Assembly: GCA_021159185.1 (NCBI GenBank)
Contig: JAGGSH010000034.1
Coordinates: 1 to 40,462 of the forward strand
Source: a bacterium
GTDB lineage: Bacteria; Patescibacteriota; Minisyncoccia; Moranbacterales; UBA9337
Direction of reading: 5' to 3'
DNA length: 40,462 bases
The translations under genes were made by a program, and so were the position numbers. The notes beneath the pieces are model-generated. The model searched no databases. It worked only from the letters and a program-made list of their open reading frames with translations, and had not been told where the DNA came from. How positions within the stretch are numbered: position 1 is the stretch's first letter; every line of letters begins with the position of its first letter. This document shows, piece after piece, positions 24,713-32,768 of the stretch.

Positions 24713-24750
24713 AAGGTGAAACTATAAATAATATTGGAATTTCTTACGAA

Positions 24751-25662
24751 TTATATCTTCAAATACCTTCTAATAGCGATAAAACTGCTAGTTACGCCTA
24801 GTACAACTCCCAACATAAAAATTCCCACGAAAATAATCCAAAAATATTGAAAACAAAATGACAGTAAGTCCCCTTCCTGAAGAGATCCTTTAGTTAAAGG
24901 AGCTATAAGCTTAGCGGTAATTAACAGAAATGCCATCGCGGATACCGCCGCGCAAATTCCATAAAAAATCCCCTCAAAAATAGATGGCATTTGAACATAT
25001 AAATTGGAAGCGCCGACCAGCCGCATAATTTCAAATTCTTTTTTGCGGGAGTACATATTCAAGCGAATAGTATTGAAAGTTATCAGCACCGCTATCAGCA
25101 GAAAAATAGTTCCTAAAATCAGTCCCGCTTTTTCCGTTAGTCCCATAATCTTATTTAAATTCTCAATCGTGGCTTTATTTTTTTCATAATTTATCTGGTT
25201 GATTTTGTCGCGGAAATCGGAGCCTTCAACCGCTTGAGCGATAATCTTATATTGATTTGAATTATGAGCGGTTATAACTAATGAAGGAAGAAGAGGATTC
25301 TCGTCAATTTCTTCTAAAGCTTGATTTATTATCGGATCATTATTTTCACTGGCCACAAATTCATCTAGCGCCTGATTTTGGGAAATATATGCCACTGATT
25401 TTATTTCCTGATATATTTTCAAATCATCTTTGATTTTCAAAATTTCTTTTTCCGAAACTTCCGGGTTAAAATAAACACTGATATTTACTTTATCTTGAAT
25501 ATTTTTGATTATTGAATTGGCGGCGATGCCCAAAAGCGCGGTGACACTCACCACATAAAGGGAAAGAGTTAATATTATAATGGTGGCAAAACTTAACCAC
25601 CAGTGGCGGGAAAAATTTTTCAAACCTTCTTTAAATGTCCTCCAAATTTTTAAAAATTTCAT
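24751..25662 (-). CDS. ftsX: Cell division protein FtsX
   Basis: 303 aa ABC-type permease subunit that, with FtsE, activates peptidoglycan hydrolases at the septum. First helix near 25-47 (FATIIILTLSLYVVSVTALL), extracytoplasmic domain (about 50-170, VNISVYFNPEVSEKEILKIK), then three helices (TEKAGLILGTIFLLIAVLIT; IFYGICAAVSAMAFLLITAK; YFWIIFVGIFMLGVVLGVTS). The MYSRKKEFEIMRLVGASN segment is the family's coupling helix region for FtsE. Start overlaps ftsE stop by ATGA, giving translational coupling. A candidate effector is the coiled-coil C39-like protein at 13135; in other bacteria FtsEX acts through coiled-coil EnvC/PcsB, but this link is inference. Confidence 0.95.
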   Translation of the reverse strand: MKFLKIWRTFKEGLKNFSRHWWLSFATIIILTLSLYVVSVTALLGIAANSIIKNIQDKVNISVYFNPEVSEKEILKIKDDLKIYQEIKSVAYISQNQALDEFVASENNDPIINQALEEIDENPLLPSLVITAHNSNQYKIIAQAVEGSDFRDKINQINYEKNKATIENLNKIMGLTEKAGLILGTIFLLIAVLITFNTIRLNMYSRKKEFEIMRLVGASNLYVQMPSIFEGIFYGICAAVSAMAFLLITAKLIAPLTKGSLQEGDLLSFCFQYFWIIFVGIFMLGVVLGVTSSFIAIRRYLKI

Positions 25663-26339
25663 ACTGTGTATTTGCCTTTTTTAATATCGCTGGCAATTTT
25701 TCCCTTTTCCAAAACCACCACTCTTTTATTGGCTTTGTTGACCACTTCTTTGTCGTGCGTAGCCAGAATAACCGTGGTTCCCATGCCATTTATTTTAATT
25801 AACAGCTGAACAATTTCCCAACTGGATGTCGGATCTAAATTTCCGGTGGGCTCATCGGCTATAATTACCGAGGGACAATGAATTAAAGCTCTGGCCATAG
25901 AAACTTTTTGCTGTTCCCCGCCGCTTAATTGTTCCGGATATTTTTCCATCTTGTTAGACAATCCAACTATGTCCAGTATTCCCGGAACTTCTTCGCTTAT
26001 TTCCCGATTGCTTTTTCCAGCCACTTCCAGCGCGTAAGCGACATTTTCAAAAACAGTTTTTTCTGTCAGCAATTTAAAATCCTGAAACACCATTCCGATA
26101 TTTCTTCTGAAATAAGGCACATACCTTTTCTTAATAGTGCTAACATCTCTGTCCTTGAAATAAACTTTTCCGGAAGTCGGCTGTTCCTCCGCGTAAATCA
26201 ATTTAAGCAAAGTTGTTTTTCCCGCGCCGCTGTGTCCCACGACAGAAACAAACTCCCCTTTTTTTACAAGCAGATTGATATTTTCCAATGCCACGAAATC
26301 GCCCGGAAAAACCTTGCTTACTTTTTCAAACTTTATCAT
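25659..26339 (-). CDS. ftsE: Cell division ATP-binding protein FtsE
   Basis: 226 aa from the ATG at 26339 (MIKFEKVSKVFPGDFVALEN); an upstream in-frame ATG at 26381 would add residues lying in the promoter. ABC ATPase with Walker A GHSGAGKTT, Q-loop VFQDFKLL, signature LSGGEQQKVSMARAL, Walker B VIIADEPTGNLDP and switch His ATHDKEV, all intact. It powers FtsX for septal cell-wall cleavage. The -10 box ends 6 nt before the ATG, so the message is probably leaderless. The ftsX gene follows with a 4-nt overlap. Confidence 0.97.
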   Translation of the reverse strand: MIKFEKVSKVFPGDFVALENINLLVKKGEFVSVVGHSGAGKTTLLKLIYAEEQPTSGKVYFKDRDVSTIKKRYVPYFRRNIGMVFQDFKLLTEKTVFENVAYALEVAGKSNREISEEVPGILDIVGLSNKMEKYPEQLSGGEQQKVSMARALIHCPSVIIADEPTGNLDPTSSWEIVQLLIKINGMGTTVILATHDKEVVNKANKRVVVLEKGKIASDIKKGKYTV

Positions 26340-26345
26340 AGTTTT

Positions 26346-26373
26346 ATTATACAATATTCGCAGATATTTACAA
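26346..26373 (-). promoter_or_regulatory. ftsEX promoter (leaderless)
   Basis: Minus strand TTGTAA (26368-26373), 16-nt spacer, TATAAT (26346-26351), then AAAACT and ATG. Confidence 0.65.
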
Positions 26374-26387
26374 TATCGCATAAAATA

Positions 26388-26416
26388 AAAAGCCGAAACA
26401 TTGCAGTGCTCCGGCA
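26388..26416 (-). terminator. Intrinsic terminator after the 97-aa gene
   Basis: GCCGGA and TTCGGC flank the loop GCACTGCAATGT; TTTTTAT follows on the minus strand. It separates the upstream gene from ftsEX. Confidence 0.8.
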
Positions 26417-26440
26417 GTCAATTGCATAATTGCAAAAAGA

Positions 26441-26734
26441 TCAAGAAAATCTCATTCCGTCTTTTTCGGCAAGCTTTTTGAATTTCTCGAGATTTCTTAT
26501 ACTATTAAACGGTATATTGTATATAATAGCTTCTCTTTTTATGCGTTCCAGTAAACTTCTAATTGTTGCAGGCCGTCTTATGTCTATATTGCCGCTTGGG
26601 ACGCTAAAAGACGCATGTCCGCCATAGGGAAGTTTATTCATATCTTTAATGCTCGTGCATACATCAAAGAGAGTATAATATTTTCTTGCTCCAGATTCTA
26701 CAATAATTGCTCTTAGGTCAGCTTTTCTTTTCAT
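26441..26734 (-). CDS. Conserved-looking small basic protein, unknown
   Basis: 97 aa from the ATG at 26734, chosen because AAAAGGAGGAACAC directly precedes it; a longer frame from 26779 would cover that ribosome site. Sequence features: KRKADLRAIIVESGARKYYT, then a Gly/Ser-rich turn (LPYGGHASFSVPSGNIDIRR) and a basic helix region (IRSLLERIKREAIIYNIPFN). Charged, soluble, no membrane helix or metal-binding motif. Sits between recJ and ftsE with its own terminator. Family not recognised. Confidence 0.75.
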   Translation of the reverse strand: MKRKADLRAIIVESGARKYYTLFDVCTSIKDMNKLPYGGHASFSVPSGNIDIRRPATIRSLLERIKREAIIYNIPFNSIRNLEKFKKLAEKDGMRFS

Positions 26735-26787
26735 GTGTTCCTCCTTTTCGTTTTTTTCATTTAAGCCATTCGGACGCAATTCGCATG

Positions 26788-28500
26788 TTAGAGTTGTTGC
26801 ATAATTTTCAAATCAACTATTACCAACTGTATTTTTTTGTTTCCATTCCAGCTGTCTTGCTGAAGGTTGAAAACTATATCTATGGCATTGCCTTGCTTAA
26901 TATTTTTGAATTCATCGGACAAATTAAATCCGATAGCTTCAAAAATTTTGGGCGTTTTATTATTGGGGCGCAAGAACAGCTTTAAATGTTTTTCGCCATT
27001 TCCTACCCATTTCAATTCTTCCACAATAAGATTTTTTGTCAAGAAAATCGGCTCTTCATTTCCTTTGCCAAAAGGCTCCATTTTTTTTATTTCTTCAGCT
27101 AATTTAAAGCCTATGTCTTCGGGTGAAATTTCCGCGTCTATCAAAATTTCCGGTGAGATGTCTTTATTTTCAAGCTCTTTTTCTATTAAAGCGTTTAGCT
27201 TTTTATAAAATCTTTCCAAGTTTTTATTTTTTATAGAAATTCCCGCCGCTTGGCTGTGTCCGCCGTATTCAATCAAAAGATCGCCGCATTTTTCAATAAC
27301 TTCAATAATATTAATTTGCGGAATACTGCGAAATGATCCTCTGCTTTCATCTTCTCCTTTTTGCAAAACCGCCGAAGGTTTTTTAAATTTGTCGGCAATT
27401 TTTCCCGCCGCCAATCCCACTATGCCTATGGGAAAATGTTTCCCTGCCGCGAAAATAAATTTCTTGTTTCTGAATGCGTTATTGGCTAATACTTCCACTT
27501 CCTCAACGATTCGCTTAGTGACAGCCTGCCTTTTTTTATTGCAGTCTTCCAGTTCTAAGGCTAGGTCGCGCGCTTTAATTCTGTTTTTTTCGGAAATTAA
27601 ATTATAAGCGATACTGGCGTGATTCATTCTGCCAGCCGCGTTTATTCTGGGCGCGATTTGAAAAGAAACCTTATGAGTGTCGGGAATATTATTTTCGTCC
27701 ACCAAAATTCCGCCTACTTTGAAAAGTTCTTGCAATCCCGTTCGGCGAGTTTTAGAAAGAACAACCAAGCCGTATTTGCACAGCGTTCTGTTTTCTTTCG
27801 TTAAAGGAACGCAGTCAGCTATGGTTCCAATAGCCACTAAGTCCAATAGCCACTTTAATTGTTCCTTTTCTTCCGGAATAATTTTTTCATATAAAGCCTG
27901 CGCGAGTTTGAAAGCCGCGCCCACGCCAGCCAAATCTTTGAATGGATAGCCTTCATCCATATGAGCGTTAATAATAGCGTGAGCCTTGGGGATTTTAGAA
28001 GGAATATGGTGATGATCCGTCACTATCACATCTATTCCCAGTTCATTAGCTTTTTCTATTTCCCTAAAATTACTAATTCCGCAATCAACGGTAATTATAA
28101 GATTGACATTTTGTTTTTTTAATTTTTCTATCGCTTTCAAATTTAGTCCGTATCCTTCACTTTTTTTATCAGGAATATATGTATCATAAGAAATTTTCAA
28201 TTTTCTTAAAGTTTCTGCCAAAACAACGGTTGAAGTCACGCCGTCAGCGTCGTAGTCGCCGAAAATTACCACCTTTTCTTTTTTCTTCCTGGCTTTTTTG
28301 ATTCTCTTCACTGTTTTAGGCATCTGAGAAAACAAAAAAGGACTATGAATATCTTTTTCATAGTCGGGAAAAAGAAAGCTGTTTATCTTTTTGGAAGTGC
28401 TGATGTCTCTTTGGAAAAATATGTTTAGCGCTATAGGATGAAACGGATAATCGCTTTCATTTTTTATTTTAATTCTTTTTCTTATTTTCCAATTAGGCAT
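26788..28500 (-). CDS. recJ: Single-strand DNA exonuclease RecJ
   Basis: 570 aa DHH/DHHA1 5'-3' single-strand exonuclease used in recombination and mismatch repair. Metal motifs: VVIFGDYDADGVTSTVV near 95, ITVDCGIS near 145, VTDHHHIPSK (DHH) near 165, and RINAAGRMNHASIAYNL near 300; the DHHA1 part has YGGHSQAAGISI near 435; an OB-fold-like C-terminus follows. The ATG at 28500 is preferred to 28530 because it avoids a 25-nt overlap and starts 5 nt after the upstream stop. The pair with the pseudo-receiver gene implies one transcript. Length is typical. Confidence 0.96.
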   Translation of the reverse strand: MPNWKIRKRIKIKNESDYPFHPIALNIFFQRDISTSKKINSFLFPDYEKDIHSPFLFSQMPKTVKRIKKARKKKEKVVIFGDYDADGVTSTVVLAETLRKLKISYDTYIPDKKSEGYGLNLKAIEKLKKQNVNLIITVDCGISNFREIEKANELGIDVIVTDHHHIPSKIPKAHAIINAHMDEGYPFKDLAGVGAAFKLAQALYEKIIPEEKEQLKWLLDLVAIGTIADCVPLTKENRTLCKYGLVVLSKTRRTGLQELFKVGGILVDENNIPDTHKVSFQIAPRINAAGRMNHASIAYNLISEKNRIKARDLALELEDCNKKRQAVTKRIVEEVEVLANNAFRNKKFIFAAGKHFPIGIVGLAAGKIADKFKKPSAVLQKGEDESRGSFRSIPQINIIEVIEKCGDLLIEYGGHSQAAGISIKNKNLERFYKKLNALIEKELENKDISPEILIDAEISPEDIGFKLAEEIKKMEPFGKGNEEPIFLTKNLIVEELKWVGNGEKHLKLFLRPNNKTPKIFEAIGFNLSDEFKNIKQGNAIDIVFNLQQDSWNGNKKIQLVIVDLKIMQQL

Positions 28501-28505
28501 TTGCG

Positions 28506-29081
28506 TTATATTTTCAATATCCAACCGCATTTAGGGCAGACAAAGCGAGCGCTGAAAAGCCCTTCCTTAGGATTGTCAAAGTGAATTTTTAAAACCAGCC
28601 TTTCATTACACTCCATACACTGGAAACCTTTACTAATATTGAGATCATGAGATAATTTGGCGGCGTCTAAATTATACGGATCAAATTCTATGAAATAGTT
28701 CCCCTCCATAAAAAGAACTTTTATTCTTTCTACTGCTTGATTGGGAGAAGTCGCGCCGCGGACAATAAAATCCTTAGCTCCCAGTTTCTCGGCTTTTTTC
28801 TTATCCTCCTCTCTTCCCATATGGGAAGAGATAACTACGGGAATTTTAGAAGTAGCCACATTTTTCTTTAACGCGTCCATCATGGTAAACCCATCCATGC
28901 GGGGCATTATAATCCCGGTGAAAATTACGTCCGGAATTTCTTTACCGGCTTTATCCAAACCCTCCAGTCCGTCGTTTGCTTCCGTAACATTGAATCCGGC
29001 CTTTCTGAAAACTTCCGCGTAAATTTCCCGAATATCAATATCATCGTCCACAATAAGAATTTTTACTTGTTTATTTTCCAT
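28506..29081 (-). CDS. Pseudo-receiver (CheY-like) protein with C-terminal zinc ribbon
   Basis: 191 aa. Residues 5-125 fold as a receiver: VKILIVDDDIDIREIYAEVF with the acidic pocket (Asp12-14), then DVIFTGIIMPRMDGF. The position of the phosphoacceptor Asp holds Gly56 (TGIIMP instead of LDIxMP) and the conserved Lys-Pro near the end is Arg108-Gly109 (DFIVRGA). Phosphorylation by the usual route is therefore unlikely. The C-terminus carries two Cys pairs, C155-ME-C158 and C182-PK-C185, a probable zinc ribbon; no DNA-binding HTH or enzyme domain is seen. It ends 5 nt before recJ. No histidine kinase gene is in the window. Function unknown, possibly protein or nucleic acid binding. Confidence 0.85.
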   Translation of the reverse strand: MENKQVKILIVDDDIDIREIYAEVFRKAGFNVTEANDGLEGLDKAGKEIPDVIFTGIIMPRMDGFTMMDALKKNVATSKIPVVISSHMGREEDKKKAEKLGAKDFIVRGATSPNQAVERIKVLFMEGNYFIEFDPYNLDAAKLSHDLNISKGFQCMECNERLVLKIHFDNPKEGLFSARFVCPKCGWILKI

Positions 29082-29095
29082 ATTTTTTACTAAAA

Positions 29096-31255
29096 TTAAA
29101 TAATTATTTTTATATCTACCGCTTTTGTTTCTTTACCGTTATTGTAGATTAATAAAGGATTTATATCAAATTCTTTTATTTCTCTAATTTCTATAGCTAA
29201 TTGCGCGAGTTTTAAAATTATTCCTGCTAGATTTTCAATATTGTATGACTTTTGCCCCCGAGTTTCTTTGAATAAAAATCCCAGCTTACTTTTAGCTAAA
29301 CGCTTTTTTATTTTTTCAGTATTCATAGGAGGAATGAAAAATTCAACTGTTTTAAAAATTTCTGTGTAAATTCCTCCCAGTCCGCAAACTATAATCGGTC
29401 CGAAAACCGCGTCTTTTTTAATTCCCAATATCAATTCAGTTTGGATTTCCAACATTGGCTGAATAATTATGTTTTCTCCGGGAAAACTATCTTCCATTTT
29501 TCCTATGGCAACTTTCAGTTCCTCTTGATTTTTAATATTTAAAATAACTCCCTGCCGGTCGGTTTTGTGTAAAATTTTATCACTGTCAACTTTAACCGCT
29601 ACTGGAAATTTTACTTCCATATCATTTTCATTTGCTATTATGCCATTCTTTTCCTTATCTATGCTATTCTCAGTTCCCTCTATGTCATTCCCGTCCGCCA
29701 ATCCGGCGGATAAACTTCGGCGGGAATCTAGATTCACCGCTTTCACGACACTAATTCCATACAAATCCATAATCTCTTTAGCCTCTGAAAACAAAAGCGC
29801 GTCGCGGTTTTCCGCTTTCGCTTTTTCAATGATATCCAGTGTTTTTTCCTGTCGTTCTTTATTGATTTTTTCTTTTTGAATTAAAGCAGAAGCATCGCAA
29901 GCGCTCCATTTATAATATTTATCCAAAACTTTCACCGCTTTTTCCGGAAAAGAAAAATTGGGAATATTATTTTCTCTCAAAATATCTAAGGCCTTAATGA
30001 TTTTCTTTCCGCCGATAAAAACAGTAATTGTCGTTTTCCCCGTTTTATTTTTAAAATCAATTATCTCATGGGCGATTTTTTCGCAGGGCGTTTGGTCCTG
30101 GGGAGTAAGAACGCAAATAATCATTCCCGCATTTTCTTGACTTGCAATCTTCAAAGTTTTTTTATAACGATCTTCTTGGGCGTCTCCTAAAAGATCAATC
30201 GGATTTTCTACTGATGATTCATCCGGCAGAAAACTTTTTAATTCTTTTTTTGTTTTATCGCCAATTTTTGCCAATTTTATTTCCTTTCCGCCGAAAGCGT
30301 CCGCGGTCAAGACTCCCGGACCTCCGGCGTTAGTAATAATAATCGCCTCTTTATTTTTAGAAATGCTGGAATTGGAAGCAAGTTTAATTAAATCAAAAAA
30401 GTTTTCCAGATTATCCGCCCGCAAAATTCCCGCTTTCTCAAAAACAGCGTTTATAATTTCACTGCTTCCCGCCAGCGCTCCAGTGTGGGATACAATAGCT
30501 TTTCGGGCTTTTTCAGTTTTCCCCGCTTTAAGAATTATAATCGGCTTTTTAGCGGAAACTTTCTCGGTAATTTTCATAAATTCCCTTCCGTTTTTTATTC
30601 CTTCAATATAAACCGCAATGGCTTTAGTGCTTTCATCGCCGGAGAAATATTTTATAAGATCGGTTTCGTTTATTCTCGCTTTATTGCCTATGGAAATCAA
30701 ATTAGAAAATTTTATTCCCTCTTTTTCCGCCGCGTCCATAAAACCTACCGCTAAAGCTCCGGATTGTGAAATAAGAGCAATATTGCCCATTTCAGGCATT
30801 CCTCCAGCAAACGAAGCGTTTAATTTTATTTTAGGATTTATAAATCCCAGGCAATTTGGTCCGAGAATATTTAAATTATTTTTTTCCGCCAATTTAGCTA
30901 ATTCATTTTCTCTTTTCTTTCCCTTTTCTCCCATCTCCGAAAACCCGGCGGAAATTATCGCGAAATTTTTAACTTTGTCCGCCGCGTTTTTAATGGTATT
31001 GTTAACAAATTTAGCGGGAATAATAATAATCGCCAAATCAACTTTCTCATTAATTTCCTCTAAGCTGGAATAACATCTCCTCCCAAAAAGTTCTTTATGT
31101 TTGGGATTAACCAAAAACACTTCGCCACCATATCCTATGTTAAGAATATTTTTCGCCACCACATTACCCACCTTTCCCTCCTTTTCCGTAACTCCCACAA
31201 TGGCGATTGAGCGAGGATTAAAAAAAGTTTTTAGATTGTTTTTTGAATCTAACAT
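29096..31255 (-). CDS. ADP-forming acyl(acetyl)-CoA synthetase, fused alpha-beta
   Basis: 719 aa from the ATG at 31255 (MLDSKNNLKTFFNPRSIAIV); the upstream ATG at 31273 lies in the promoter. Converts acetyl-CoA, ADP and phosphate to acetate, CoA and ATP, giving fermenters substrate-level ATP. CoA-binding domain first (SIAIVGVTEKEGKVGNVVAK), succinyl-CoA-ligase-like domains with the phospho-histidine in VSHTGALAGSSE near 257, and a C-terminal ATP-grasp domain (FPVAVKVDSDKILHKTDRQG, near residue 550, and IIVCGLGGIYTEIFKTVEF). A repeat (29682-29731) is translated between these as NLDSRRSLSAGLADGNDIEG, replacing the usual helix after GISVVKA. The active-site motifs remain. Leaderless promoter. 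Confidence 0.93.
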   Translation of the reverse strand: MLDSKNNLKTFFNPRSIAIVGVTEKEGKVGNVVAKNILNIGYGGEVFLVNPKHKELFGRRCYSSLEEINEKVDLAIIIIPAKFVNNTIKNAADKVKNFAIISAGFSEMGEKGKKRENELAKLAEKNNLNILGPNCLGFINPKIKLNASFAGGMPEMGNIALISQSGALAVGFMDAAEKEGIKFSNLISIGNKARINETDLIKYFSGDESTKAIAVYIEGIKNGREFMKITEKVSAKKPIIILKAGKTEKARKAIVSHTGALAGSSEIINAVFEKAGILRADNLENFFDLIKLASNSSISKNKEAIIITNAGGPGVLTADAFGGKEIKLAKIGDKTKKELKSFLPDESSVENPIDLLGDAQEDRYKKTLKIASQENAGMIICVLTPQDQTPCEKIAHEIIDFKNKTGKTTITVFIGGKKIIKALDILRENNIPNFSFPEKAVKVLDKYYKWSACDASALIQKEKINKERQEKTLDIIEKAKAENRDALLFSEAKEIMDLYGISVVKAVNLDSRRSLSAGLADGNDIEGTENSIDKEKNGIIANENDMEVKFPVAVKVDSDKILHKTDRQGVILNIKNQEELKVAIGKMEDSFPGENIIIQPMLEIQTELILGIKKDAVFGPIIVCGLGGIYTEIFKTVEFFIPPMNTEKIKKRLAKSKLGFLFKETRGQKSYNIENLAGIILKLAQLAIEIREIKEFDINPLLIYNNGKETKAVDIKIII
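29682..29731. repeat. dRS3-like repeat inside the acyl-CoA synthetase gene
   Basis: ATGTCATTCCCGTCCGCCAA on the left and CGGCGGGAATCTAGATTC on the right. The same variant arm (SRRSLSA, ADGND) is in the WecG/TagA gene at 11010-11056. Confidence 0.85.
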
Positions 31256-31261
31256 GGTTTT

Positions 31262-31290
31262 ATTATATCCCATTTTCTTAATTAGACCAA
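31262..31290 (-). promoter_or_regulatory. Promoter of the acyl-CoA synthetase (leaderless)
   Basis: Minus strand TTGGTC (31285-31290), 17-nt spacer, TATAAT (31262-31267), then AAAACC and ATG. Confidence 0.7.
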
Positions 31291-31292
31291 AT

Positions 31293-31333
31293 AAAAAAAG
31301 CGCCGCTTGTTGAAAATTTTAAAATCAACGCGC
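31293..31333 (-). terminator. Intrinsic terminator of dnaJ
   Basis: GTTGATTTT and the matching TCAAC arm form the inner stem, with GCGC on both outer sides, followed by seven T on the minus strand. It starts 14 nt after the dnaJ stop. Confidence 0.7.
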
Positions 31334-31346
31334 GACGGGTTTGTTT

Positions 31347-32450
31347 TTAGCCATCCATCTTTCCCAATTCTTTCATTAATCTCTTTTGTTCTCGTGATAA
31401 GCGCCGGGGGGTTTTGACGATAATTTTTACCAAATAGTCGCCCTTGCCTCGGCCGCCCAAATGCGGGATTCCTTTTCCTCTTATTCTGAAAACTTCTCCT
31501 GATTGCGTTCCAGAAGGAATTTTCATTTTTAATTTTTCGCCGATAGTTTCCACTTCAATTTTATCACCCAAAGCTGCCTGAGAAAAAGTTATTTCTTCGG
31601 ATGAGATTATATTATCATTTTCCCGCTCAAGTTTATTATGAGATTTTACGCGCACCGTTATATACAAATCTCCCGCCGGAGCGCCTAACTCTCCAGCTTC
31701 TCCCTGTCCGCGTAAAGAAATAGTTTGACCATCTTGGATTCCGGCTGGAATTTCTACTTCAATATTTTGATATTCTTTTACCCTGCCATCGCCTCCGCAT
31801 TTGCGGCATTTCTGGGAAAATGTTTTGCCTTTCCCGCGGCAAGTTGGACAAACTGAAGATTGAACAAATGTTCCAAAAAAGCTTTTGATAGTTTTTTTAA
31901 TCTGTCCCGTTCCTTTGCATTTTGCGCAAGTTTCTTCTTTGGATCCCGGTTCTCCTCCCGATCCTCCACAAGCGGAACAAGTAACGCTTTTATATAATTT
32001 TAGTTCGCGGCGCGCTCCATTAACCATTTCTTCAAAACTAATTTCCACATCTGCTTGAATATCCTGCCCGGTTTTTTGGCGGGCTTCGGTTCTCGCGCCG
32101 CCGCCAAAAACATCGGAAAAAATATCTTCCCAACCTGAACTGCCTTGAGCAGAAAATCCTTCAAATCCTTCCTGATTTTCGCCAAAACCTTGAAATCCGG
32201 AAAACCCGGAAAAACCGCCGGCGCCTTGTCCCGCTCCCGCTTGCTCAAAATTTTGTCCGAATTGGTCATATTGCTGGCGTTTAGTTTTATCGGATAAAAC
32301 TTGATAAGCCTGATTTATTTCTTTAAACTTCTTCTCATCCCCGCCTTTTTTATCCGGATGGTATTTGTGCGCCAGTTTTCTAAAAGCTTTTTTAATTTCA
32401 TCATCGGACGCGTTTCTGTCAACGCCCAGAGTTTTGTAGTAATCTTCCAT
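31347..32450 (-). CDS. dnaJ: Chaperone DnaJ (Hsp40)
   Basis: 367 aa co-chaperone that delivers substrates to DnaK and stimulates its ATPase. J-domain at 1-65 with [15 protein letters not shown] (HPD intact), a Gly/Phe-rich linker ([20 protein letters not shown]), the zinc domain with four CxxCxGxG-type repeats ([36 protein letters not shown]), and the C-terminal substrate domains. The start [14 protein letters not shown] at 32450 is chosen over a longer frame from 32486. A CIRCE operator (32480-32506) overlaps the promoter, so HrcA should repress it. The -10 box ends 7 nt before the ATG. Confidence 0.98.
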   Translation of the reverse strand: MEDYYKTLGVDRNASDDEIKKAFRKLAHKYHPDKKGGDEKKFKEINQAYQVLSDKTKRQQYDQFGQNFEQAGAGQGAGGFSGFSGFQGFGENQEGFEGFSAQGSSGWEDIFSDVFGGGARTEARQKTGQDIQADVEISFEEMVNGARRELKLYKSVTCSACGGSGGEPGSKEETCAKCKGTGQIKKTIKSFFGTFVQSSVCPTCRGKGKTFSQKCRKCGGDGRVKEYQNIEVEIPAGIQDGQTISLRGQGEAGELGAPAGDLYITVRVKSHNKLERENDNIISSEEITFSQAALGDKIEVETIGEKLKMKIPSGTQSGEVFRIRGKGIPHLGGRGKGDYLVKIIVKTPRRLSREQKRLMKELGKMDG

Positions 32451-32457
32451 AAATATT

Positions 32458-32486
32458 ATTCTACACCAAAACAAAAAAATTAGCAA
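32458..32486 (-). promoter_or_regulatory. dnaJ promoter
   Basis: Minus strand TTGCTA (32481-32486), 17-nt spacer, TAGAAT (32458-32463), ATG 7 nt later. The -35 box is the proximal half of the CIRCE. Confidence 0.7.
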
Positions 32487-32506
32487 TCCCCCAATGAGAG
32501 TGCTAA
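32480..32506. promoter_or_regulatory. CIRCE operator at dnaJ
   Basis: TTAGCAATC, nine bases, GAGTGCTAA: matches the TTAGCACTC-N9-GAGTGCTAA consensus with one mismatch. HrcA, encoded at 37873-38616, is the expected repressor. A 28-codon frame overlapping it was not accepted. Confidence 0.9.
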
Positions 32507-32588
32507 AAAATCATATTCCAGCCATTCTGCTGCTTTACTTGTAAGATTTCGTCGCGTTGTTTGCATTTTTGTTAATTGTTTTTACTTA

Positions 32589-32692
32589 TCATTCCCGCGC
32601 TTCTTTATGTCATTCCCGCGCAGGCGGGAATCCAGGATAATTATTTAAGCCAGTGATTTTACCCTGAATTTCCGTTTTCACGAGAATGACAT
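32589..32692. repeat. dRS3-like inverted repeat upstream of dnaJ
   Basis: Left end ATCATTCCCGCGCTTC followed by a second start GTCATTCCCGCGCAGGCGGG; right end CGAGAATGACAT. The left arm is well kept, the right arm worn. Confidence 0.82.
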
Positions 32693-32768
32693 AGGGGAAG
32701 CGGGAATAAACATAACGAGAGAATATAAACAACACTAGGGTTTCTTACACTTTGCTTACTAAAGTCGC

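Noticed and set aside
28500-28530. Longer recJ start at 28530
   Set aside because: Would overlap the preceding gene by 25 nt; the ATG at 28500 lies 5 nt after its stop and leaves the family N-terminus intact.
32486-32571. Possible 28-codon leader peptide (MQTTRRNLTSKAAEW...) overlapping the dnaJ CIRCE
   Set aside because: No ribosome site, and the operator explains the conserved-looking part. Worth only a check in relatives.
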